From JAUWBF01 sp043815125 (GTDB taxonomy: Bacteria; Verrucomicrobiota; Verrucomicrobiia; Opitutales; Opitutaceae), in NCBI GenBank assembly GCA_043815125.1, contig JBDRJH010000198.1, forward strand, positions 1 to 64,000: DNA of 64,000 bases. The letters are read 5' to 3'. Made by a program: the position numbers and the translations under genes. Positions within the stretch are counted from its first letter, which is position 1. Each line of letters begins with the position of its first letter. Shown here one piece after another: positions 1-8,109 of this stretch. The notes beneath the pieces were generated by a model. That model was not told where the DNA came from. It worked only from the letters and a program-made list of their open reading frames with translations, and made no database searches.

Positions 1-3000
1 GATTCCTACGGCTCGCACGAATTCGTGGATCACCACTTCCACTACGGCTACTTCACGCGCTCGGCCGGTCTGCTCGCGTTCGAGGATCCGGACTTCGCGG
101 CCGACTTCGGCCCGATGGCCACGCTCGTCGCCAAGCAATACGCCAACTGGGATCGCGCCGACCTGAACTTCCCGTTCATGCGCACGTTCGATCTCTGGGG
201 CGGCCACTCCTACGCGGGCGGCTTCAGCTCGCCGGGCGGCAACAACCAGGAGTCCAGCTCCGAGGCCATCCAGTCCTGGGCCGGCCTCTTCATGCTCGGC
301 TCCGCGTTGAACAACGACGCGATGCGCGACGCCGGCGCCATGGGCTACGTCATGGAACGCGCCGCGGTGCGCGAATACTGGCTCGACGTCCACGGCGACA
401 TCCTGCCCGAAGCCTACGGGCACAGTTCGACCGGCATTCTGTTCGACAGCGGCCAGGCCTACGCGACCTACTTCTCCGGCGACCCCGCCTGGATGTATGG
501 CATCCAATGGCTGCCCGCCGCCACCCACCTGGGTTACCTCGGCTGGGATCGCGCGTTCTCCACGGATCTCATGGCGGACATGATCGAAGACCGTCCGATC
601 ACCCTGCTCGGCGGCATCGCCGGCGGCAGTCGCTACGCCCTCTGGGAGGCGCGCCAAAGCTGGTATGGCATCGCCGACAACGCCCTCAATCGCGAGGCCG
701 CGATCGCCGACATCACCAACGCCATTCGCAACGCCTACCTGCACAATCCCGGCTACGTCGGCGCGTTGAACACCTCCAATCCGTTCTACGATCCGGTCGC
801 GGGTTCGCTCTACTTCACGGTCAACGGCGATGGCACCCTCGCGTTCCCTGCCTCGCACTGGACGCCGGCCACGCTGCCCGCGTCGCTCGTCCCGCCTGAC
901 GCCAACCCGGCCACGCCCTTCGAGGAGCCCGTGACCTGGAACGTGTGGCAGTATCTGGGCGTCAACTACGTGCCCGACGCGCAAAGCATGCTCGACATCT
1001 ACTCCTACGACGTGCGCGGCTACGACTCCTCCGAGACGCAGCAGGCGGCCGACGTTTACGACCTCATGGGCGACGGTCTGGGCAACGTCGTGCTGGGCTT
1101 CGCCGCCCAATACGACCCCGACTTCTACGCCGACGTCCACGCCGAGCTCTGGGATCGCGACAGCGCCGTCGCCAAGGGCCGGTCCATGGCGGGCGTCGTT
1201 TACTACCAGGCCTACAGCCAGCGCGGCCTCGGCGTTCCCGTGACGAGCCGCCACACCGGCGTGCCGACCAGTCAGGTGTATCAGGATCCGGATACGAACG
1301 CCTACAGCTACGTCGTCTACAATCCCTCGACGACGCAGCAGACCGTCACGGTGTATGACTCCGCCACCGGCGCGAGCGTGGGCAGCTTCCCCGTGCCCGC
1401 CCGCACGCTGGTGAACCACGGCCTCGACCAGACGCTCGACCAACTCGTGATCTCCGCGTCCAACCCGGCCACCACCATCCAGCCCGGCCAGACCGTGCAG
1501 TTCGGCGTCACCGGCTTCGACCAATACGGCGCCACGTTCCCGCTCGGCGCCGTGAGCTGGTCCGTCGCCGGCGGCGGCGGCACGATCAACGCCTCGGGCC
1601 TGTTCACCGCCACGACCAACGCCGACCCCGTCACCGTGACGGTCTCCAGCGGCGGCGAGACCCGCGACTACGAGTTCCGCGTCGGCCCCGCGCCGGTGTT
1701 GACCAACCTGTCCGTGACCCCGGGCTTCACCCGCGTGGTCGCCGGCATGCCGGTCACCTTCGCCGCCGGCGGTCTCGACCAGTATGGCGACCCCACCGCG
1801 CCCGGTGCCGTCACCTGGAGCACCACCGTGCCCGGGGCCTCGATCGACTCGGCCGGCGTCTTCACCGACGACGGCGTCGGCACCGGCCACGTGACCGCCA
1901 GCGCCGGCGGTCGCACCGGCACCGCCGTCGTCGCCGTGCAGGCCGACCCGGGCAACCTCGCCCTCGGCGGCGACACGACCTACAGCACCTCGAGCGTCGT
2001 GCACACCGCCGCCAACGCGGTGGACGGCGACCCCGCCACCCGCTGGGAAAGCGACTTCGCGGACAACCAGTGGCTCGCCGTCGATCTCGGCGCGCGTCAC
2101 GAGTTGACCCGCGTCTTCATCGACTGGGAGCCGGCCTACGCCGCCACCTACGAGGTGCAGGTGGCGGACTCCCCGTCCGGTCCCTGGACCACGCTCGTCG
2201 AGGTCGCGAAAAACTCCCCGGCCGACGACGATCTCGCCGTCTCCGGCGCCGGCCGCTACGTCCGCATCAACTGCCTGACCCGCGGCACCGGCTACGGTTT
2301 CTCGATCTTTGAACTCGAGGTTTACGGCTGGCTGGGCGGCGACGCGGTGACCACCGACGTCGTCCGCCTCAACCCGGCCGGAGCCACGGTCGTCAACGGT
2401 CAGACCCTCGCCTACCAGGCCTACGCCTTCGACACCGCCGGTCGCGGCGGTCCGGTCGCGGCGACCTCGTGGAGCGTGACCGGCGGCGGCACCATCGACG
2501 GTGCGGGCGTCTTCACCGCCACCACCGAGGGCGGCCCCTTCACCGTCACCGGCGCCTTCGGCGGCGTGGACGGCTCGACCGCGGTCACCGTGATCGAGGG
2601 CGGCTCCGCCGAGGAGCCCGAGCTGATCAACGTCGCCCTCGGCAAGACCGCCACCTCCTCCTCGTATGAGGGCGGGTTCGTGGCGGCCAACGCCTTCGAC
2701 GGCTCCGCCGGCACCCGCTGGGCCAGCGACGCGGCCGACGGCGAATCGATCGAGGTCGACCTCGGCGAGGTGGTGAACATCCACCGCTTCGACCTCTCGT
2801 GGGAAACCGCCTACGGCAGCGCCTACCGTATCCAGGTTCGCAATACGACCGGCGATGCCTGGACCACGGTCGTCACCGAGACGGCAGGCGACGGCGGCGA
2901 GGACAGCCACGCCTATGCGGTCAGCGCGCGTTACGTGCGTCTGGTCGGCGACGCCCGCGGCACGCCCTGGGGTTACTCGCTCTGGGAGTTCGAGGTGTAT

Positions 3001-3396
3001 GCCGAGGCCCCGTCCGGCATGGATCTGGCGCTGGGCAAGACCGCGTTCGCGACCTCGGTCGAGGGTGCCTTCGTGGCCACCAACGTCACCGATGGCAACC
3101 CCGCCACCCGCTGGGCCAGCGACGCGGAGGACGACGAGTCGATCTACGTCGACCTCGGTTCGGCCAAGACCCTGAGCTCCGTCACCCTCGTCTGGGAAAC
3201 GGCCTACGGCTCGTCCTACGTGCTTGAGGGCACGAACGACACCGGCGGCTCGTGGACCTCGCTCGCCGTGGAGACGGCGGGCGACGGCGGCACGGACTTC
3301 CACGCGGTGTCCGGCAGTTATCGTTATGTTCGCATGCGCGGAGTGGACCGCGGCACACCCTGGGGCTACTCTTTGTGGTCCTTTGAAGTCCGCTGA
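1..3396 (+). CDS. GH81 endo-beta-1,3-glucanase with Ig-like and three F5/8C modules (5' partial)
   Basis: The frame is open from base 1, so the start and the N-terminal part of the protein lie outside the window. The visible part opens with the GH81 hallmark DHHFHYGY (bases 28-51) and then the GGHSYAGGF and GNNQESSSEA motifs (roughly 196-275), which carry conserved acidic residues of the family. GH81 enzymes hydrolyse internal beta-1,3-glucan bonds by inversion. From about codon 479 there are three bacterial Ig-like repeats and three discoidin (F5/8 type C) modules at about codons 651-775, 877-1000 and 1008-1131. The last two share the ending RGTPWGYSLW. Such modules usually bind carbohydrate or hold the enzyme at the cell surface. 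The neighbouring GH3 and GH128 genes point to the same substrate. Family assignment is firm; the exact glucan is inferred. Confidence 0.92.
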   Translation, partial: DSYGSHEFVDHHFHYGYFTRSAGLLAFEDPDFAADFGPMATLVAKQYANWDRADLNFPFMRTFDLWGGHSYAGGFSSPGGNNQESSSEAIQSWAGLFMLGSALNNDAMRDAGAMGYVMERAAVREYWLDVHGDILPEAYGHSSTGILFDSGQAYATYFSGDPAWMYGIQWLPAATHLGYLGWDRAFSTDLMADMIEDRPITLLGGIAGGSRYALWEARQSWYGIADNALNREAAIADITNAIRNAYLHNPGYVGALNTSNPFYDPVAGSLYFTVNGDGTLAFPASHWTPATLPASLVPPDANPATPFEEPVTWNVWQYLGVNYVPDAQSMLDIYSYDVRGYDSSETQQAADVYDLMGDGLGNVVLGFAAQYDPDFYADVHAELWDRDSAVAKGRSMAGVVYYQAYSQRGLGVPVTSRHTGVPTSQVYQDPDTNAYSYVVYNPSTTQQTVTVYDSATGASVGSFPVPARTLVNHGLDQTLDQLVISASNPATTIQPGQTVQFGVTGFDQYGATFPLGAVSWSVAGGGGTINASGLFTATTNADPVTVTVSSGGETRDYEFRVGPAPVLTNLSVTPGFTRVVAGMPVTFAAGGLDQYGDPTAPGAVTWSTTVPGASIDSAGVFTDDGVGTGHVTASAGGRTGTAVVAVQADPGNLALGGDTTYSTSSVVHTAANAVDGDPATRWESDFADNQWLAVDLGARHELTRVFIDWEPAYAATYEVQVADSPSGPWTTLVEVAKNSPADDDLAVSGAGRYVRINCLTRGTGYGFSIFELEVYGWLGGDAVTTDVVRLNPAGATVVNGQTLAYQAYAFDTAGRGGPVAATSWSVTGGGTIDGAGVFTATTEGGPFTVTGAFGGVDGSTAVTVIEGGSAEEPELINVALGKTATSSSYEGGFVAANAFDGSAGTRWASDAADGESIEVDLGEVVNIHRFDLSWETAYGSAYRIQVRNTTGDAWTTVVTETAGDGGEDSHAYAVSARYVRLVGDARGTPWGYSLWEFEVYAEAPSGMDLALGKTAFATSVEGAFVATNVTDGNPATRWASDAEDDESIYVDLGSAKTLSSVTLVWETAYGSSYVLEGTNDTGGSWTSLAVETAGDGGTDFHAVSGSYRYVRMRGVDRGTPWGYSLWSFEVR

Positions 3397-3408
3397 TTAA
3401 TCGCCGCG

Positions 3409-3452
3409 AAAGGTCCGGAACCATCCACAGAACACACCGGTTCCGGACCTTT
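3409..3452 (+). terminator. Rho-independent terminator after the GH81 gene
   Basis: A perfect 14-bp inverted repeat (3409-3422 and 3439-3452) encloses a 16-base loop. The stem core is GGTCCGGAACC and the right arm runs into TTT. It lies 12 bases after the GH81 stop codon and ends 23 bases before the next ATG, so the next gene probably has its own promoter or depends on readthrough. Confidence 0.8.
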
Positions 3453-3475
3453 TGCGGCCACCTTTTTTTTCCACC

Positions 3476-6400
3476 ATGATCCTCCCCCGATTCCTCATTC
3501 CGTTGGCGGTGCTCGCCGGCGCCGGCGCCGTCTCCGCGCAGACCTTTTCCGTCCCCGGTTTCATCGAGGAGGATATTTACCAGGGCAACGGCATGATCTC
3601 GATGGCCTTTGACCACGAGGACCGCCTGTTCGTCACCGAGAAACAGGGCCGCATCTTGCTCTTCAAACCCAACACCGACGCCGAGCCGCTTTCGTTCGCC
3701 TATCAATACTTCGAGGGCACCTGGACGCAGGTCCCCGACTTCTCCGCGCTCACCCCGCTGGGCACCGGCACCGTGACGACCATGACCGCCGAGGTCCCCG
3801 GCAGCCGCGCCGACAACTACGGCCTGCGCTACACCGGCACGCTCAACCTCCCCACGGCCGGCACCTACACCTTCTACACCCGCTCCGACGACGGCAGCCT
3901 GCTCCACATCAACGGCACCCTCGTCGTGGACAACGACGGCCTGCACGGCAACGTCGAGGAAAGCGGCACCATCACGCTCGCCGCCGGTTCCCACGCCATC
4001 ACGGTCGACTACATCGAGGCCGGCGGCGGCCAGTCGCTCGAGGTCAGCTTCGAGGGCCCGACCATGCCCAAACAAATCATCGGGGCCAACAGCGGCCCCT
4101 TCCTGCCGCCGGTCGTGTTCGCCGACTACGTTGCCCTCGTCAACGCCGACGCCGAACGCGGCCTGCTCGGCCTCGCGCTCGACCCCGACTTCGCCAACAA
4201 CCGCCACCTCTTCATCCTCTACTCGACGGATACCGATCAGCGCATCGTGCGCCTCACCGCCAACGCCACCTTCGACGCCGTCGAGCCCGGCTCCGAGCTT
4301 ATCCTGCTCTCCGGCCTGCCCAACGCCAACCCCGTGCACAAGGCCGGCGACATCCACTTCCGCCCCGGCGATCCCTACCGCCTCTACGTCGCGCTCGGCG
4401 ACGACGGCGACCGCTACATCGTCGGCGACCTCGATCTCTACGCCGGCAAACTCCTGCGCATCGACACCTCCACCGGACAGGGCGTGCCCGACAATCCCCA
4501 CTGGGACGGCGACCCCGACTCCGTGCGCTCGCGCATCTGGGCGCATCGTTTTCGCAACCCCTTCCGCTTCGCCTTCGACCCCGCCGACGAGGCCGGCGAC
4601 GCCATCTACATCTCGGAAAACGGCGACGGCACCGACCGCGTCGCCCGCATCGAGATCGGCGCCGACGGCGGCTGGGACCCGCTCTTCCTGACCGACTCCG
4701 CCGACGGCAAACGCACCATCCTGCACACCACCGCGCCCTCGCTCACCGCCATCGCCTTTCTGCGCGGCGGCCCCTTTGCGCCCGACGGCCCCGTGATCTA
4801 CAACGCCCGCTACGGCGGCAACGACCGCAAGGAAGTCCGCCGCTGGCGCGTCACCGGTGAGAACCTCGACGTCATCACCCCCTTCCCCGAGGACAACGGC
4901 AACGCCTTCCTGAGCGGCTTCACCGCCTTCAACATCGTCAGCTTCACCCACGGCCCCGACGGCGCGCTCTATTACACGGACAGCAACCAGGGCGACTCCA
5001 CCGGCACCGGCTACCGCCTCGGCCGCATCCGCTACGTCGGCGGCGAGCCGCCCGCGGTCGCGTTCTCCGCCGAGACCTCCGCGCCCTCCGGCGAGGCCCC
5101 GCTCACCGTGCAGTTCACCGACGCCTCCACCTCTGCCGGCACCATCGCCGCCTGGTCGTGGAACTTCGGCGACGGCAGCACCTCGACCGCGCCCAGCCCC
5201 GAACACACCTACACCACGCCCGGCGTCTACACCGTCACCCTCACCGTCACCGACAACGTCGGTCTCACCGCCACCGAGACCACCACCATCACCGTCGTCC
5301 ACCTCACGCAGCTCCGCCTGCACGGCGCCGTGCTCGACGCGCGCGCCCCCCGCGCCGTGCCGCTCGCCGCGGCCACCGAGTTGCGGCTCTACCAGGCCGA
5401 CGGCGTCACTCCGCTCGTCTTCGCCGGCGGGGTGGGGGACGACGGCAACGCGCTCACGGTCGCGGCGGGCGGCCTGTTCGACGCCACCGTCAACGTCGGC
5501 CTCACCGGCCCCGGCATCGTCGTCAGCGCGGGCGAACCCGCCGCCGACGGGGTGGGGGAGGCCCTGGCCGGCTTCGCCCTCTCGCTCTCCGAGACCGCGC
5601 AGGAGATCGAGACGACCTACCGTCTCGCCCCGGCCGTCGTCACCGGCCGCGTCGTCGACACGCTCGGGCAACCCGCCGCGCTCGACCTCGGCGTCTCGCG
5701 CGGCGATCCCGCGCACCCGTATCCGGTATCCGGATATGGCGGCTCGCACCGGGTGTTGTCCGACCCGCTCGGCTACTACCATGTGGCGGTCCGCGCCGGC
5801 GAGGCCGACGCCACCTTCACCCTCGACACCGCCGGCGAACTGCTGGCCGGCACCCACGGCCGCACCCGCGTGAGCTTCACCCTCGCCGAGGGCGAGTCCC
5901 TGCGGCGCGACGTCGTCGTCGGCCTCTACGACGGCGCCGACGGCGAGGACGACCTCTCCGGCCAGGCGGTCACGCCGGACGTCGACTTTGCCGCGCAGGT
6001 GCAGCCCATCTTCAACTCGCTCTGCGTCGCCTGTCACAACGACATCGCCACCAACAGTGGCGGCCTCGACCTCCAGTCCGGTGCCAGCCTCTCCGAACTT
6101 GTCGGCCGCATCAGCGTCGAGGCCAAGGGCGTCATGCTGGTCGACCCCGGTCACCCGGAGCGCAGCTACCTCATGGAAAAACTGGGCTCGGACAACCCGC
6201 AGGTCGGCACCCGGATGCGTCCCGGTAACGCCATCGACCTCGCGTTGCAGGCGCTAGTGCGCGACTGGATCGCGCAGCTCGAGCCGACCCCCGACGCGTT
6301 TGAGGCCTGGCGTCTCGCCGCCTTCGGTGAGTTCGCCGGCGAGCCGGAGGCCCTGGCGGCGGCCGACTTCGACGGCGACGGGTTGTCCAATCTGTTTGAA

Positions 6401-6697
6401 TACGCCCTTGGCTCCTCGCCGGTGACGGCCGACGGCGACGCCGTCCGTCCGCAGCTCGCGGTCGTCGAAGAGTCGGGGGAGCGTTATCTGACGCTCACCG
6501 TCGCCCGCGACCCCGACGCCGAGGGCCTGGCCTGGCTGGTCGAGGCCAGCGAGGATCTCGCCGAGCCGACCGCCTGGACTGCCGTCGAGACCATCACGCT
6601 CACCGACACGCCGTCACTGCTCGTTGTGCGCGACACCGTGCCGCTCTCGGAGACGCCGCGCCGCTTCCTGCGCGCCCGGGTCACGACCGCGGAGTAG
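3476..6697 (+). CDS. Secreted PQQ-type glucose/sorbosone dehydrogenase with nested PA14, PKD and cytochrome c modules
   Basis: The protein has 1073 residues if the ATG at 3476 is used. This start is chosen because it begins a clean signal peptide (MILPRFLIPLAVLAG, cleavage near VSAQ); a TTG 24 bases upstream also exists. The glucose/sorbosone dehydrogenase beta-propeller starts around residue 25. It is interrupted at about residues 66-205 by a PA14-like domain (LRYTGTLNLPTAGTYTFYTR) and resumes at ERGLLGLALDPDF. A PKD domain follows at about 527-607 (FGDGSTSTAPSPEHTYTTPG), then a segment I do not recognise. A c-type haem motif CVACH sits at residues 850-854 (bases 6023-6037) in a PSCyt-like domain. 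The tail has an Asp-rich FDGDGLSNLFEYALG segment common in this phylum. Family knowledge suggests periplasmic or extracellular sugar oxidation with electrons passed to the haem; the substrate is unknown. Confidence 0.85.
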   Translation: MILPRFLIPLAVLAGAGAVSAQTFSVPGFIEEDIYQGNGMISMAFDHEDRLFVTEKQGRILLFKPNTDAEPLSFAYQYFEGTWTQVPDFSALTPLGTGTVTTMTAEVPGSRADNYGLRYTGTLNLPTAGTYTFYTRSDDGSLLHINGTLVVDNDGLHGNVEESGTITLAAGSHAITVDYIEAGGGQSLEVSFEGPTMPKQIIGANSGPFLPPVVFADYVALVNADAERGLLGLALDPDFANNRHLFILYSTDTDQRIVRLTANATFDAVEPGSELILLSGLPNANPVHKAGDIHFRPGDPYRLYVALGDDGDRYIVGDLDLYAGKLLRIDTSTGQGVPDNPHWDGDPDSVRSRIWAHRFRNPFRFAFDPADEAGDAIYISENGDGTDRVARIEIGADGGWDPLFLTDSADGKRTILHTTAPSLTAIAFLRGGPFAPDGPVIYNARYGGNDRKEVRRWRVTGENLDVITPFPEDNGNAFLSGFTAFNIVSFTHGPDGALYYTDSNQGDSTGTGYRLGRIRYVGGEPPAVAFSAETSAPSGEAPLTVQFTDASTSAGTIAAWSWNFGDGSTSTAPSPEHTYTTPGVYTVTLTVTDNVGLTATETTTITVVHLTQLRLHGAVLDARAPRAVPLAAATELRLYQADGVTPLVFAGGVGDDGNALTVAAGGLFDATVNVGLTGPGIVVSAGEPAADGVGEALAGFALSLSETAQEIETTYRLAPAVVTGRVVDTLGQPAALDLGVSRGDPAHPYPVSGYGGSHRVLSDPLGYYHVAVRAGEADATFTLDTAGELLAGTHGRTRVSFTLAEGESLRRDVVVGLYDGADGEDDLSGQAVTPDVDFAAQVQPIFNSLCVACHNDIATNSGGLDLQSGASLSELVGRISVEAKGVMLVDPGHPERSYLMEKLGSDNPQVGTRMRPGNAIDLALQALVRDWIAQLEPTPDAFEAWRLAAFGEFAGEPEALAAADFDGDGLSNLFEYALGSSPVTADGDAVRPQLAVVEESGERYLTLTVARDPDAEGLAWLVEASEDLAEPTAWTAVETITLTDTPSLLVVRDTVPLSETPRRFLRARVTTAE

Positions 6698-6726
6698 CCT
6701 GTGGAGCAGCTCCCCGCGTGGCCTGG

Positions 6727-7887
6727 TCACGACGCGCTTTTTTTGGCGGCTCGCCGGGCAGCGGCCGGCGCGCCGGTCGAGGCGCGGGGCACCAGCCGGG
6801 GGCGCACGATGTAGGTGATCTCGTTGTCGAAGGAGCCCTGCAGTTTTCGCGAGATCGCGTCCACCAGCAGGCGGGCGATGTCCGTCGCGCCCACCCGCAC
6901 CGTGGTCAGGGAGGGGGTCATCACGCCGGCCATGCGCACGTCGTCGTAGCCCATCACGGAGATGTCCGCCGGCACCCGCACGCCGGCCGCGGCCAGGGCC
7001 TGCAGGCAGCCGAAGGCCATCTCGTCGTTGAGGCAAAAAACGGCGGTCGGTCGCCGGGGCTCGGCGAGGATGGCGGCGGCCGTGCGCGCGCCCGAGTCCG
7101 CGCTGAAATTGCCCTTGTAGACGCGCAGCCGGGGCTTGGCGCCGGTGCCCGCGGAGAGGGCGCGCTCGAAGCCCGCCAGACGCAGCGCGCTCACCGGCTG
7201 GGGCGGTGCGGCGACCACCGCGATGTCGGTGTGGCCGAGTTCCTGCAAATGGCGTCCGGCCAGGAATCCGCCCGCCTCGTCGTCCGCGCACAGCGTGGTC
7301 AGCGAGTCGATGCGAGGGTGGGGGTCCAGCGCGACCAGCGGGATCTCGCGGGCCAGGTGTTCGAGCGCCACGAGGTCCGCGGGACGCCCGATCAGCACGA
7401 GCGCGGTCGGTTGGTCGCGCCGGAGCGAATCGAGCCACTCGCCCTCCTCCGCGCGACCGCGGGCCGGCAGGATGTGCAGGCTGTGCAGGTCCAGATGCAG
7501 CAGGCGGCGCATCTCCTCGATGATCTCGAAGTGTTGAAAACCGAACATGCCGGATTCCTGCAGATCGGGCACGATGCCGATGGTCCAGCGTTCCGAGGCC
7601 TGCAGCTCGCGGGCGTCGGGGTGGCGCACGGCGTCGGGCGCATCGCCGACATAGACGCCCTTGGCGGGCAGGGCGTGGATCAGCCGCTCGCGTTTCAGCT
7701 CCTGCAGCGCGCGGCGCACCGTGAGGCGGTTGATCCCGTAGTCGCGGGCAAAATCGGAGTAGGAGGGCAGCCGCTGGCCGTTCGTGTAGTGGCCGGTGAG
7801 GATGTCGTTTTTCACATCCTTCACCAGTTTGAGGTAAAGAAATTCCTGACCCGCCGGACGTCCGCCGGTCTTGCGTATCTTGGGCAT
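6727..7887 (-). CDS. GntR/LacI hybrid transcriptional regulator
   Basis: The protein has 386 residues if the ATG at 7887 (MPKIRKTGG) is used; the frame stays open for another 23 codons upstream. Residues of about 15-82 form a GntR-type winged helix (NGQRLPSYSDFARDYGINRL, then TVRRALQELK). The remainder is a LacI/periplasmic-binding-type effector domain that ends with YIVRPRLVPR. Such hybrids (AraR/GntR-LacI type) usually repress sugar-utilisation genes and release DNA on binding a sugar. It is convergent with the dehydrogenase gene, with a 29-base gap, and divergent from the GH3 gene. It is therefore the obvious candidate regulator of this glucan locus. The effector is unknown, and an oligosaccharide or monosaccharide from beta-glucan is inferred. 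Confidence 0.88.
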   Translation of the reverse strand: MPKIRKTGGRPAGQEFLYLKLVKDVKNDILTGHYTNGQRLPSYSDFARDYGINRLTVRRALQELKRERLIHALPAKGVYVGDAPDAVRHPDARELQASERWTIGIVPDLQESGMFGFQHFEIIEEMRRLLHLDLHSLHILPARGRAEEGEWLDSLRRDQPTALVLIGRPADLVALEHLAREIPLVALDPHPRIDSLTTLCADDEAGGFLAGRHLQELGHTDIAVVAAPPQPVSALRLAGFERALSAGTGAKPRLRVYKGNFSADSGARTAAAILAEPRRPTAVFCLNDEMAFGCLQALAAAGVRVPADISVMGYDDVRMAGVMTPSLTTVRVGATDIARLLVDAISRKLQGSFDNEITYIVRPRLVPRASTGAPAAARRAAKKSAS

Positions 7888-8049
7888 CGGGCGAATTACC
7901 CCCGCGACCCCGCGCGAATGCAAACCAGTTTTGGCCGCGATCCGGCGGTTCAGCAATGCACCGCTCCCATCGGGCGGCGTGGAGTTTTACGGTTTTTTGG
8001 AATAAACTAGATTGCAAATTCATGCAAACAAGTGCGCATATTGGCGAAT

Positions 8050-8073
8050 AATAACTAAACTAGTTTGGTTATT
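8050..8073. promoter_or_regulatory. AT-rich palindromic operator candidate
   Basis: In the 222-base gap between the regulator and the GH3 gene, a 24-bp palindrome matches at 11 of 12 positions, centred on AAACTAGTTT (8057-8066). It is strikingly AT-rich against the GC-rich background. A half-site-like AATAAACTAG lies at 8001-8010. The position, about 37 bases before the GH3 start codon, suits a repressor site for the divergently encoded GntR/LacI regulator. Binding is inferred. The rest of the gap (7888-8049) shows no clear -35/-10 pair. Confidence 0.55.
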
Positions 8074-8109
8074 GGTCTGTTCCTGCTCCCGCAACCGCAT
8101 CATCCAGCC

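Noticed and set aside
3182..6154. Long open frame on the minus strand opposite the dehydrogenase gene
   Set aside because: Its translation is low-complexity Gly/Val/Ala/Asp/Arg-rich, with no motif, and it is antisense to a gene with clear domains. High third-position GC keeps the antisense frame open.
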